Assembly: GCA_963691715.1 (NCBI GenBank)
Contig: OY829281.1
Location: forward strand, 434,001-498,000
Source of the DNA: HXMU1420-13 sp963691715
GTDB lineage: Bacteria; Bacteroidota; Rhodothermia; Balneolales; Balneolaceae
DNA length: 64,000 nt
Direction of reading: 5' to 3'
The notes under the pieces were generated by a model, which made no database searches, was not told where the DNA came from, and saw only the letters and a program-made list of their open reading frames with translations. Positions 35,901 through 43,284 of this stretch are shown here, in pieces. The translations under genes were made by a program, and so were the position numbers. Numbering within the stretch: position 1 is the first letter of the stretch; each line of letters starts with the position of its first letter.

Positions 35901-37190
35901 TGCATCTGTATTTTGGTAGGTAATGGCTTTCAAAGCTGTTTGATAGTCTGCCACACTTGCTTTGCCAGCAAGGGTAAGGGTACCAGTTGTAGAGTTCCAT
36001 GAACCTGTTATTGAATTGGTATCTGTGAAATTTAAAATATCCTCGCTACTGTCATAATTGTCAGATATCTGTATTTCTGCAGCAACAATTGAATCAGCAA
36101 ATGGAGTGTAAATAAAAATTGTTTCGGTAATCGATATTGGAGAACCACCAGCAGACATAGATAGTGGTGTACTCTCAATATTCATTAAAACAGGTTTTTC
36201 TTCAGATTCTATATAAAAGGAATTAGGATTACTTTGATTATTAAATTCGGTAACAATCCAATCTGCACTACGTGCAATATTTGCAACTCTAAATTCATCT
36301 ATATTTCCATTTAGCCAATCATCAGTCCAGCCACCAAGTTGTCCGATTTGTAATTCTCCGGTATTATAAGATACAGCATCAGAAAGATCGCCATCCCTAT
36401 CACCTTTTATACCATTAACATAAATCTTTACTTCATCTGTACCACCTGCATCTTTATCGTAAGTTCCGACAACATAATTCCATGTTTCAACCATCGATAT
36501 ATCTGACTGGGCATATTCGTTATTGTAGCCATTAATGGAGAATCTCACGTTTGATTTATCATCAATATACAATGCATATCCATCATCCCAATTTGTATCG
36601 GTTGTAGTTCCACCGATAACATCCCAGTCTGTATTGTCATCAACACTATACACCCAAGCAGATACAGTAATGGCTGAGGAAGGAGTAATTGAAGAATTAT
36701 TGCCGCAACTTAAATAGTCAGAACTAGTGTCAAATACGGAAGAACCATCAATTTGTGTGACTCCAGTTGTGTAGGAAACAGCATAATTTGTACAGTTATT
36801 GGCATTAGATGTGGCATCATTGCTTCCATTATCTAGATGGTATACCCCACTAAATTCATTCGACCATGTACTATTGGTGGATAAATCGGACGAAACGGAG
36901 GGATTTCCAAAATAGATAAAAAAATAAGTGTCGGATGTGGTGGAAAGAGAAGGAAATCGCACCCATGCACTAACTTGACCTGTGATGGGATCATAATTAG
37001 TTAATTCATGGTCTAACTGGGTTAGTCCATCGGAAGATGTAAATACAATATCATATCCATTGCTATTGGTTACATAACCTGAATTACTTATGGTTGCAAA
37101 ACTAGGATCAGTAAAGCTGACAAGGACCGGGAAATTAGTATGATCAGCAGATCCTTGAACCTGAGTATTATCTATATAAAATTTCTTTCG
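29928..37190 (-). CDS. 5' fragment of second giant adhesin, lacking start and signal peptide
   Basis: The open frame runs about 2,420 codons with the same architecture as the first adhesin: two successive DUF2341 plus LamG-like plus cadherin-like units (a recent tandem duplication), further LamG-like domains, many cadherin-like repeats and Ig-like stalk domains, stopping at IINPYIFNNW by frameshift. The first possible start codon is GTG at 36962, within DUF2341. Upstream codons back to 37190 still encode the domain (RKKFYIDNTQVQGSADH), yet no ATG/GTG/TTG or signal peptide precedes them before a stop at about 37216. The gene is therefore 5'-truncated as well as frameshifted: probably a pseudogene, or an assembly error in a repeat-rich gene. 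Confidence 0.8.
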   Translation of the reverse strand, partial: RKKFYIDNTQVQGSADHTNFPVLVSFTDPSFATISNSGYVTNSNGYDIVFTSSDGLTQLDHELTNYDPITGQVSAWVRFPSLSTTSDTYFFIYFGNPSVSSDLSTNSTWSNEFSGVYHLDNGSNDATSNANNCTNYAVSYTTGVTQIDGSSVFDTSSDYLSCGNNSSITPSSAITVSAWVYSVDDNTDWDVIGGTTTDTNWDDGYALYIDDKSNVRFSINGYNNEYAQSDISMVETWNYVVGTYDKDAGGTDEVKIYVNGIKGDRDGDLSDAVSYNTGELQIGQLGGWTDDWLNGNIDEFRVANIARSADWIVTEFNNQSNPNSFYIESEEKPVLMNIESTPLSMSAGGSPISITETIFIYTPFADSIVAAEIQISDNYDSSEDILNFTDTNSITGSWNSTTGTLTLAGKASVADYQTALKAITYQNTDASSPNVNTRTISITVSDPFYTSTVAARSIYILGSSVQLTGYNVRKKFYIDNTQVQGSADHSNFPVLVSFTDPSFATISNSGYVTNSNGYDIVFTSSDGLTQLDHELTNYDPSTGQVSAWVRFPSLSTTSDTYFFIYFGNPSVSSDLSTNSTWSNEFSGVYHLDNGSNDATSNANNCTNYAVSYTTGVTQIDGSSVFDTSSDYLSCGNNSSIAPSSAITVSAWVYSVDDISDWESVGGITTDDGWSDGYGLFFNKSKLGFYINRYDNFAESEISMVETWNYVVGTYDKDAGGTDEIKVYVNGVKGTKDGDLSNSITYGAGELEIGQLGGWAGDWLNGNIDEFRVANIARSADWIVTEFNNQSNPNSFYIESEEKPVLLNLESTPLSLTAGGSSASITETISIYTSFADSIVAAEIQISENYVSSEDILNFTDTNSITGSWNSATGTLTLAGKASVADYETALKAITYQNTDASTPNLDTRTISISVSDPFYTSNASTRDAYVIQTLSDPSTDIADVVFHYDGQDIDGDLDTSDQSSSTNVSSWVDRSFSATSGTSVNILNSAPSTEPFFDPEYFGERGAIKFNRNIINSGSGLTLESSETLNLADNYDAKSFAVIFRTSEKDLTGLHVVYEQGGRTNGYSISIKDGQIYAFSWSNNWQLTQYRSINLGVANKHTNYIVVANHDANTGIWEAKLNDEPITQHPLPVEQMSSHNGNAIIGLEKGTVDPADFVDNPVTQNAFDGYIAEIVSWNTALSGGQMGSLYSYFCDKWCNEAPLIDGIENLTLDYTEGESGVNITNTINITDVDNTLIDSAKVIMTSNYDLSEDSLGFTDTANITSNWDLGTGTLTLSGKTTLEDYETALRSVTYSNTNQISPNTTIRQVDFKVFDWNDSSNVQTRSINIINVNTSPILSGVTGGVELFIEGDPPSSFNVNTTITNVDDSTVEGAKIKIINNYFKVEDVLSFNDTENISSYFDIELGELTLTGTASIEEYQTALNNVLYQNKSANPIEILRTVSFTVYNGIVASNTEIRDFNVSTTNSGPLLSNIETTNLIYSNSQERITNTIKVNDPEDSAIDSMVVQITNNLISSEDSLIYNPVSGIIGNYDKDLGKMLLTGSSSYENYELALRSILYTNNAPAPSGATRELSFQAYDVFGASSNIVNRYIEVNAVESINGLTLWLRADKGLNTTISGEVITWEDQSGNSNHFIGNSGSGLRPTLINSSSYFDNQPAIDFIGDGDYFEDDDGENYINGTSELSIFIVSKSDAMSNNRGLWITDIPDGTDEIFSIRNDVLGLSTMEDGIKIAVNNSSLESSSNIQSKNGQILNLNWKTGSTYEMYINGILNNPYLLEAIPNIEISGATTVLLGKGPKDISAGRSWNGQVAEVILYNKKLNDHEREKVEEYLSDKYNLLTGYIVPASNGSNLSADYTNLNYTTLIGPSIQERVYGELQENETFTLVAPNGFEWNVSSSPSTTITNTYGGTTDLDANFTSLTSSEVTFTITKQSTIHPGKLTINGLEIRPTTGFFPNEGYLKNIGTTGQGGNTNYGNIGIIAGAPYKLNFSTEPTNTAIDSIITPYPKVSLLDQFGNTAEQSSINVNMSKQGANGKLSGDTNQTTNSLGIIEFSDLKLNETGQYKLIAQSTGLVPDTSIAFNIVPPGELTAFVVERYPSGNISTKKAGQDFKITIKAIDGTGETITSYNGKVSISSPCALDSGVGSTANFTDGLLSSHTISFSEIGSCKIIATNNNGAEKGYSNTFTVTPGFSDPTLTIITASPSLILNDGISSSTIHIQLKDSFGNHLTSTDKAVEIFSDAGSLGSLINNNDGTATINLTSSNALEIATITGTLDGVIITDEAEVEFSSFSHIWTSQLGSSLDASNWFDTQNWNTGTLPTASSVVLIPTDPDNGNEFPVIKNSNTTIQELALETKAKLFLNGNINLTVSNDITGDGYILGSNTDSITIKGNIDLTNLDLGTIIFNSSSPQTIINPYIFNNW
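34429..37190 (-). repeat. 1.4-kb tandem duplication inside the second adhesin gene
   Basis: Copy A (35839-37190) and copy B (34429-35774) are direct repeats with a period of 1,410-1,416 bases; a two-codon length difference lies inside. Large stretches, such as the part encoding the LamG start and the DUF2341 domain, differ at only a few bases. The more divergent middle encodes the ligand-facing part of the LamG-like domain. Confidence 0.9.
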
Positions 37191-37469
37191 GTGTTGGAAA
37201 TTTTGTGCTAAACCTCATTAGTTATTATTACTGACAAAGAAATAATAATTAAAAAAGATATTTTTTTTATATGTGTCTCAAATGTTCCCAATATTGAAGT
37301 TGTTCCATCATATTATGTGTGATTGAACATTCTTTTATCGGTACTATTTGAATAATTATAAGGTGTTAAATAAAAAACTATTCTTGTTTTAATAAGGTTA
37401 AATTCTGCTATTCATATCTTGTATAAAATGCATACATTTATGTAATGAATATTGGAGTAATTTAAATTT
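37191..37469. other. Intergenic region between broken adhesin and rfb operon
   Basis: 279 AT-rich bases between divergent genes. It should contain the rfbA promoter. I see no clear consensus box, no terminator and no signal-peptide coding sequence in any minus-strand frame that could belong to the truncated adhesin. Confidence 0.5.
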
Positions 37470-38174
37470 ATGAAAGGTGTAATTCTAGCTGGCGGAACAG
37501 GTTCAAGGCTTTATCCTTTAACGAAGGTCACAAATAAACATTTATTACCGGTGGGTAACAAGCCCATGATATATCATCCAATTGAAAAATTACTCGAAGT
37601 CGGTATAAAAGAAATTCTTATAGTTACAGGTACGGAACATATGGGGGATGTAGTAACTTTGTTAGGATCGGGAAAAGATGTTAATTGTAGATTCACGTAT
37701 AAAGTACAAGATGAAGCGGGAGGGATTGCGCAAGCATTAGGACTTGCTGAAAATTTTGCAGGTAATGATCCTGTTATTGTAATCTTAGGTGACAATATTT
37801 TTGAACATTCTCTTCAAGATGCTGTTGATAATTATAATGGATCGGGTTCACAAATTCTAATCAAAGAAGTACCTGATCCTCATAGATATGGAGTTGCTGA
37901 ATTACAAGGGGAGAAAGTAATAAGTATTGTAGAAAAACCTGAACAACCTAAAACTAATTATGCAGTTACTGGAATCTATTTTTATGATTTAAAGGTCTAT
38001 ACCATCATTAAAACTCTAAAACCAAGTAAAAGAGGCGAATTAGAAATAACCGATGTAAATAACTACTACATCGAGAAAGGCGAAATGGCTAGTAGCCTAT
38101 TACAAGGGTGGTGGACGGATGCAGGTACACCAGACTCCTACAGACATGCGAATAAATTGGCGATTAATTTATGA
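37470..38174 (+). CDS. rfbA: Glucose-1-phosphate thymidylyltransferase (short form)
   Basis: First step of dTDP-L-rhamnose synthesis: glucose-1-phosphate plus dTTP gives dTDP-glucose. The 234-residue protein has the nucleotidyltransferase signature LAGGTGSRLYPLT with HLLPVGNKPMIYHPI (about 6-38), the metal-binding LGDNIFE (about 107-113), and TGIYFYD and GWWTDAGTPDS near the end. Typical RmlA proteins are about 290 residues; this is the shorter type, missing the C-terminal dimer/allosteric segment. Its stop overlaps the next start (ATGA). Operon order is A-D-C-B. Confidence 0.92.
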   Translation: MKGVILAGGTGSRLYPLTKVTNKHLLPVGNKPMIYHPIEKLLEVGIKEILIVTGTEHMGDVVTLLGSGKDVNCRFTYKVQDEAGGIAQALGLAENFAGNDPVIVILGDNIFEHSLQDAVDNYNGSGSQILIKEVPDPHRYGVAELQGEKVISIVEKPEQPKTNYAVTGIYFYDLKVYTIIKTLKPSKRGELEITDVNNYYIEKGEMASSLLQGWWTDAGTPDSYRHANKLAINL

Positions 38175-39043
38175 GGTATTTAGTCCTTGGGGCAGATGGC
38201 CAACTTGGAAAAGAATGGCTAGAGGTACTTAACAGAAATAATTATACGTTTTGGGCCTATGAACGTAATGATTTAGATATAACTGATTATATTAAGCTTA
38301 AAGAACACATTATTACCCTAAAACCAGAAGTAATTATTAATTGTGCTGCTTACACAGCAGTTGATAAAGCCGAAGAAGAAGTTCTCTTAGCACATTCGAA
38401 AAATTATACAGCCGTAGAATATCTTGCTGAACTATCAAAAGAATACAACATTAAATTGGTTCATTATTCCACAGATTATGTCTTCGCAGGTACTCTAGAG
38501 GATCAAAAAAATTATCCAAATGGCTATCCTGAAACTGCCGCTACCTATCCAGTTAACAGTTATGGATTATCAAAACTAAAAGGAGAGCAAGCCATTAAGG
38601 AATCTGGATGTGATTATTTAATTTTGCGTCTTTCATGGTTGTGTGGTAGTTATGGAGATAATTTTGTGAAAACAATGATAAGGCTATCAAAAGAAAGGGA
38701 TACACTAACTGTGGTTAATGATCAATATGGCGTGCCAACTTTTACGCATCCAGCAGTTTTGAATTCCATAGCACTTATTGAAATGAATGCAAGTGGTGTG
38801 TACCATATTGGGTCGAAGGGAATTATATCTTGGTACGATTTTGCAAAAAAGATTTTTGAATTAAGTGATCAATCAATCAATGTTACTGCCATCTTAAGCG
38901 CAACATACAACACCCCCGCAAAGAGACCTTTTTTTTCAAAGTTAGATACCAAAAAAATAGAAATGGAATTAAATACTCCCAGTATGCAATGGGAAGAAGG
39001 GCTGAGTCAGCTTTTAAAAAAAATGAATTATGAAGATTGTTGA
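38171..39043 (+). CDS. rfbD: dTDP-4-dehydrorhamnose reductase
   Basis: Last step of dTDP-L-rhamnose synthesis, NAD(P)H-dependent reduction of dTDP-4-keto-L-rhamnose. The 290-residue protein is an extended short-chain dehydrogenase: GADGQLGKEW nucleotide-binding loop (about 7-16), INCAAYTAVDKAE (about 57-69), STDYVFAG and the YGLSKLKGE catalytic Tyr-Lys pair (about 137-145). The family motif LRLSWLCG follows. It overlaps rfbA by 4 bases and rfbC by 14 bases, showing tight translational coupling. Confidence 0.95.
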   Translation: MRYLVLGADGQLGKEWLEVLNRNNYTFWAYERNDLDITDYIKLKEHIITLKPEVIINCAAYTAVDKAEEEVLLAHSKNYTAVEYLAELSKEYNIKLVHYSTDYVFAGTLEDQKNYPNGYPETAATYPVNSYGLSKLKGEQAIKESGCDYLILRLSWLCGSYGDNFVKTMIRLSKERDTLTVVNDQYGVPTFTHPAVLNSIALIEMNASGVYHIGSKGIISWYDFAKKIFELSDQSINVTAILSATYNTPAKRPFFSKLDTKKIEMELNTPSMQWEEGLSQLLKKMNYEDC

Positions 39044-39575
39044 AAGTAACATTCCAGAAATAAAGATTATTGAGCCCGATATTTATGCTGATAATCGAGG
39101 ATATTTCCTTGAATCTTTTCGAAGTGACCTATTTAAAAAAAATGGTATTGAAACTGATTTTGTACAGGATAATATATCTAAATCATCTAGAGGAACACTT
39201 CGAGGATTACACTATCAAAAAGAGCAGCCGCAGGCAAAACTCATTAAGTGTATTTATGGAGCTATCTTAGATGTTGCCGTAGATATTAGAACATTCTCTA
39301 AAACATTTGCTCAATACGTAAGTGTTGAATTATCTGAGCATAATCATAAACAAATATATGTTCCAGAAGGCTTTGCTCACGGTTTTTTAGTTTTGTCTGA
39401 AACAGCTATTGTATGCTATAAATGTTCAACCTATTATCACAAACAATCTGAACGTGGAATAATTTGGAATGATCCTCAGATTGGAGTAGAATGGGAAATT
39501 AACGAACCAATATTATCAGATAAAGATAAAAACCAACCAACACTAAAATCGCTTACTGAAAAGGACTTATTTTAA
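39030..39575 (+). CDS. rfbC: dTDP-4-dehydrorhamnose 3,5-epimerase
   Basis: Epimerises C3 and C5 of dTDP-4-keto-6-deoxyglucose. The 181-residue cupin contains the family hallmarks FVQDNISKSSRGTLRGLHYQ (about 42-61, catalytic His in GLHYQ), AKLIKCIYGAILDVAVDIR, VPEGFAHGFLVLS, and YKCSTYYH with the active-site Tyr. Length matches RmlC. It overlaps its neighbours in the operon by 14 and 1 bases. Confidence 0.96.
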   Translation: MKIVESNIPEIKIIEPDIYADNRGYFLESFRSDLFKKNGIETDFVQDNISKSSRGTLRGLHYQKEQPQAKLIKCIYGAILDVAVDIRTFSKTFAQYVSVELSEHNHKQIYVPEGFAHGFLVLSETAIVCYKCSTYYHKQSERGIIWNDPQIGVEWEINEPILSDKDKNQPTLKSLTEKDLF

Positions 39576-40588
39576 TGAATATAATAATTACAGGAGGGGC
39601 TGGTTTTATTGGCTCAAATTTGATTTTGTATTTATATAATAATCATCCCGATTGGAATATTTACAACCTAGATAAACTCACGTATGCTTCTGACCGAAGT
39701 TTTTTAGTTCCAATTAAAGACTCAGAGCGATATTACTTCAAAAAAGTTGATCTTATAGATCGAGATGCTGTAAAAGATATTGTTACATCTTTTAAACCAG
39801 ACGGAGTTATTCATCTCGCCGCAGAATCTCATGTTGATAATTCAATTATTGGTCCAGAACCTTTCATTCAATCTAATGTGGTTGGAACGTTTAATATTCT
39901 TGAAGAATGTAGACAACTTTGGAAAGAAGACGAGGAAATGTGGAAAAAAAATAGGTTCCTTCATGTCTCTACCGATGAAGTTTACGGAGAATTAGAAGAA
40001 CATGGATATTTCACAGAGAATACACCATATGCACCGAATTCTCCCTATTCTGCTTCAAAAGCTGCAAGTGATATGATCGTAAGATCGTATTTCAAAACCT
40101 ATGGAATGAATTTAGTAACTACAAACTGTTCTAATAATTACGGTCCACATCAACACGATGAAAAATTAATACCTACTGTTATTAAAAATGCATTGCTACA
40201 TAATCCTATTCCAATTTATGGTAAAGGGGAGAATGTGCGTGATTGGTTGTATGTAAAGGATCATTGCTCGGCTATAGAAACTGCTTTTTTAAAAGGAAAA
40301 GCGGGTGAAACGTACAATATAGGTGGGAATAATGAATGGAAAAATCTAGATTTAGTTCATAAAATATGTGATATTTTAAATTCTAATGTTGGATTAGGTC
40401 TAAACGGGGATTACAAAAATCTGATTTCTTTTGTTACGGATCGATTGGGTCACGACTTCCGTTATGCAATTGATGCCACCAAGATAAAAAATGAACTAAA
40501 TTGGGAACCCAACCCAGATTTTGATTCTATGCTACAAGAAACTGTAATGTGGTATGTAAACAAATATAAAAAGAAGCAAATAACATAA
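39575..40588 (+). CDS. rfbB: dTDP-glucose 4,6-dehydratase
   Basis: Converts dTDP-glucose to dTDP-4-keto-6-deoxyglucose. The 337-residue extended SDR enzyme has the NAD-binding TGGAGFIGSN (about 6-15), HLAAESHVDNSI, STDEVYGEL with the catalytic Asp-Glu (about 131-139), the YSASKAASD Tyr-Lys motif (about 158-166), and TNCSNNYGPHQ. It starts at the last base of the rfbC stop codon (TAATG) and completes the four rhamnose genes. Rhamnose likely feeds O-antigen or capsule. No glycosyltransferases are adjacent. Confidence 0.96.
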   Translation: MNIIITGGAGFIGSNLILYLYNNHPDWNIYNLDKLTYASDRSFLVPIKDSERYYFKKVDLIDRDAVKDIVTSFKPDGVIHLAAESHVDNSIIGPEPFIQSNVVGTFNILEECRQLWKEDEEMWKKNRFLHVSTDEVYGELEEHGYFTENTPYAPNSPYSASKAASDMIVRSYFKTYGMNLVTTNCSNNYGPHQHDEKLIPTVIKNALLHNPIPIYGKGENVRDWLYVKDHCSAIETAFLKGKAGETYNIGGNNEWKNLDLVHKICDILNSNVGLGLNGDYKNLISFVTDRLGHDFRYAIDATKIKNELNWEPNPDFDSMLQETVMWYVNKYKKKQIT

Positions 40589-40591
40589 ATT

Positions 40592-41044
40592 ATGCCTAAT
40601 TATTGGTTATGTAAGTCCGAACCTGACAATTATTCCATTGATGATATGCAAAAAGATGGAACCACACCCTGGGATGGTGTAAGAAACTACGGTGCAAGAA
40701 ATTATATGCGCGATGAAATGAAGCCTGGGGATGGAGTCTTATTTTATCATTCTAATCAAAAACCTCCGGCTATAGTAGGAATAATGGAAGTAATATCTGA
40801 AGCGTATCCTGATGCGTTACAATTTGATCCACAGTCTAAATACTTCGACCCTAAAAGTTCTGAAAGCAATCCTCGATGGATAAATGTAGATATGAAATTT
40901 ATAAAAAAACTGGAACATCCAATTAGTAGATATAGCTTACAAGAACATCCCGAGCTTGAAAACATGGAGTTGTTTCGGCTGGGAAGATACTCTATCACAA
41001 GAGTTAAAAAGTCGGAATGGGATAAAATTCAAGCGATGATCTAA
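40592..41044 (+). CDS. EVE domain protein (THYN1-like)
   Basis: 150-residue EVE-domain protein, a PUA-related fold proposed to bind modified bases in nucleic acids. Seen are YWLCKSEPDNYSIDDM (about 4-19), WDGVRNYGARNYMRDEMKPGD (about 28-48, split WDGVRNYGAR/NYMRDEMKPGD), VLFYHSN and the aromatic-cage region around RWINVDMKF. Length is normal for single-domain members. It starts 3 bases after rfbB, so it is co-transcribed with the rhamnose genes without an obvious functional tie. It overlaps the convergent cupin gene end by 4 bases. Confidence 0.92.
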   Translation: MPNYWLCKSEPDNYSIDDMQKDGTTPWDGVRNYGARNYMRDEMKPGDGVLFYHSNQKPPAIVGIMEVISEAYPDALQFDPQSKYFDPKSSESNPRWINVDMKFIKKLEHPISRYSLQEHPELENMELFRLGRYSITRVKKSEWDKIQAMI

Positions 41045-41559
41045 GATCTATTTCCAGTTAATTCAACTAAATGCTTCAAATACTCATCAGCCTCATTGGA
41101 GAATTCTTCAGGAGCCCACTCCGCAAATTCTTTATCCATTTCTTTTATGTAGGGGCCATTTTTAACTTCAAAAATCACTGTATTTTCTTTAAGTGCAAAA
41201 AAAGAATGAATTACATTAGGCTCGATATCAACTCCAAAGCATTCGCTTTGTGCACATAGATTTTTAAACATTGTGATTTCCCCTGTTTTATTAAACGTAA
41301 TAAAACAAATACCACCTTGTACTACGATTATAGATTCTGATTTATTTGCTTTTTTATGTTGGTGAGGTCGTATATAGCTACCAGGTTGAACTACATTGAA
41401 CATCCTATGAAGCATATCTCCGTCACTTTTGTGAAGAGGATAGATAATTCGTTTTCTTGGACTATGTTTAGAGTACTCGATGATTTCTTTGATTTTTTGT
41501 TGTTCAAAGAAAGTGATATCTGTAGAGGGAGGATCAACAGCAAGTCGTAAATCTTTCAT
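41041..41559 (-). CDS. WbuC-family cupin metalloprotein
   Basis: 172-residue cupin of the WbuC family, often found in polysaccharide clusters with unsolved function. Motifs are MLHRMFNVVQPGSYIRPHQHKK (metal-binding His pair, about 50-71; read as MLHRMFNVVQ then PGSYIRPHQH), ESIIVVQGG and the second cupin element VDIEPNVIHSFFAL (about 110-123). It is convergent with the EVE gene, with a 4-base overlap. Closeness to dTDP-rhamnose genes fits the family's usual context, though its strand shows it is a separate transcript. Confidence 0.85.
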   Translation of the reverse strand: MKDLRLAVDPPSTDITFFEQQKIKEIIEYSKHSPRKRIIYPLHKSDGDMLHRMFNVVQPGSYIRPHQHKKANKSESIIVVQGGICFITFNKTGEITMFKNLCAQSECFGVDIEPNVIHSFFALKENTVIFEVKNGPYIKEMDKEFAEWAPEEFSNEADEYLKHLVELTGNRS

Positions 41560-41842
41560 AGGATTTTGGTATAAGAATCTCTACCGGTTATTTGAATGGT
41601 TCTAGTGATGGTTCGATCAATAAAATTTAACCTATGATTAAGCAAAAAAGCCAAATTTATTCGTTAAACGATCATAGCAAATTATTTAATGAAGAAACCA
41701 ATACGGTTAAGGTTTGCCTTAAATGTGCATTTCCCATTTAATTTTAAATATGTACGATCTACAGAATTAGATAAAATTCGATTTCTTTATTTAAAGATTT
41801 GTCATAACTGATCGCCTTAGTATCTTTAGAAAAATATTTTAT

Positions 41843-43060
41843 ATGTCTACTTCTTCTAATAACGTTCACTTGCGCACCAAAGGAGTGTTGCCTGTACAAA
41901 AGCTAAAAATTTTGCGTGATCTTGGGATTTTAAATTCACATGATAATTATCCCATTCAAGATGATCAATTCCAGCCTAACTCCTTAGATCTGAGGCTAGG
42001 TGAAATTGCTTACCGAGTTCGATGCAGTTTTTTACCAGAAAATGAGACGGTAATGGAAAAAGTGGAAAAGTTAGAACAGTATCAATTTTCTTTAAAGAAC
42101 GGAGCTGTTTTGGAAGAGAATTGTGTGTATATCATTCCTCTACTTGAAAAAATAAACCTCCCTAAATCCCATTATTCTTTTCAGCATTCAGGGAAATCGA
42201 ATGGTAACTTAGAAGGTGAGGAAGTGCAACTTCATTCCCTGGAAAATCTCACTGCAAAGGCAAACCCAAAAAGCTCAACAGGGCGTCTGGATGTGTTTAC
42301 CAGAGTAATTACCGATTATTCGCATCGATTTGAAGAAATCAATGCAGGATATCAAGGTAACTTATACTTAGAAGTAGTTCCTAAATCATTTTCAATAAAA
42401 GTTCGAACTGGCCAACGACTGAACCAGTTGAGAATACGACATGGTTTTGAAGTAGTCTCTGATCAAGATTTATTACGAATTCATGATACAGATCCACTTT
42501 TATTTGATGAAAATGTTAAACCAGTATCTATGGAACAGATAAAGGTTAATAAAGGTCTATTTATGAGCGTACAACTGAAGGGTATTTACGGAGAGACTAT
42601 CGGTTATAAAGCAAAAAAACATGTTAATTATATAGATTTTCAAAATATTGCACATTATTCGGTGGATGAATTCTGGGAGCCTATCTACGCTACAAAAGAT
42701 GCTAAGGTGATTTTAGAGCCTGAAGCTTTTTATATTTTTGCTTCCAAAGAAAGAATACGTGTACCTTCAAATTTAGCTTGTGAAATGATGGCTTACGACA
42801 CCGGCTCTGGTGAATTAAGAACACATTATGCTGGTTTTTTTGATTCAGGTTTTGGAGGATCGGTTAATGACAAAGGTGCACGTGCTGTTCTTGAAGTTAG
42901 ATCTCATGATGTACCATTTATGATTGAAGACGGACAAACATTATTTAGCATGCAATTTGAACCCAATACCGAAATACCAGAATTTATTTACGGTGTTGAT
43001 ATAAATAGTAACTATCAAGGTCAGGGACTTAAACTTGGTAAACATTTTATACAACAATGA
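41843..43060 (+). CDS. dcd: 2'-deoxycytidine 5'-triphosphate deaminase (long form)
   Basis: Deaminates dCTP to dUTP for thymidylate synthesis. At 405 residues it is twice the size of E. coli Dcd and consists of two dUTPase-like beta-barrel halves, as in the long bacterial form. The first half has FQPNSLDLRLGEIAYRV (about 43-59) and the substrate-pocket region KANPKSSTGRLDVFTRVI (about 137-154). The second half has VDEFWEPI and AGFFDSGFGG near residues 328-337. The 283-base upstream gap holds no supported gene. It overlaps the next small gene by 4 bases (ATGA). Confidence 0.92.
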   Translation: MSTSSNNVHLRTKGVLPVQKLKILRDLGILNSHDNYPIQDDQFQPNSLDLRLGEIAYRVRCSFLPENETVMEKVEKLEQYQFSLKNGAVLEENCVYIIPLLEKINLPKSHYSFQHSGKSNGNLEGEEVQLHSLENLTAKANPKSSTGRLDVFTRVITDYSHRFEEINAGYQGNLYLEVVPKSFSIKVRTGQRLNQLRIRHGFEVVSDQDLLRIHDTDPLLFDENVKPVSMEQIKVNKGLFMSVQLKGIYGETIGYKAKKHVNYIDFQNIAHYSVDEFWEPIYATKDAKVILEPEAFYIFASKERIRVPSNLACEMMAYDTGSGELRTHYAGFFDSGFGGSVNDKGARAVLEVRSHDVPFMIEDGQTLFSMQFEPNTEIPEFIYGVDINSNYQGQGLKLGKHFIQQ

Positions 43061-43272
43061 GTTCTTTTTTGGTTCACAAATGTGTATGTCATAACATCAA
43101 TTTTGTCGATATAAAAAAATATATAATCGAACAGGGTATCAGTAACGTGAAAGCGTTGCAAGATGCAGATATTTGCAGTACCAAATGCAAAATGTGCAAA
43201 CCATATCTTGAGCTACTACTTAAAACTGGTGAAGTTGAATTTGAGCCAGGTGCTTATTTAAATGAAACATAA
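43057..43272 (+). CDS. Small Bfd-like [2Fe-2S]-binding protein
   Basis: 71 residues. Cysteines in CVCHNINFVDIKKYI (about 9-23) and ICSTKCKMCKPYLELLLKTGE (CxxxCxxC, about 39-59; read as ICSTKCKMC then KPYLELL) match the BFD-like [2Fe-2S] domain arrangement of Cys-X-Cys ... Cys-X3-Cys-X2-Cys with helical spacing. Bfd proteins deliver electrons to bacterioferritin, but family members act in many pathways. It is translationally coupled to the dCTP deaminase gene and followed 12 bases later by rsmE. Its role here is unknown. Confidence 0.75.
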   Translation: MSSFLVHKCVCHNINFVDIKKYIIEQGISNVKALQDADICSTKCKMCKPYLELLLKTGEVEFEPGAYLNET

Positions 43273-43284
43273 TCTGTGTAAATT

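Noticed and set aside
41634..41741. 35-codon ORF ending CLKCAFPI upstream of dcd
   Set aside because: One Cys pair alone is weak evidence; length and context are consistent with chance.
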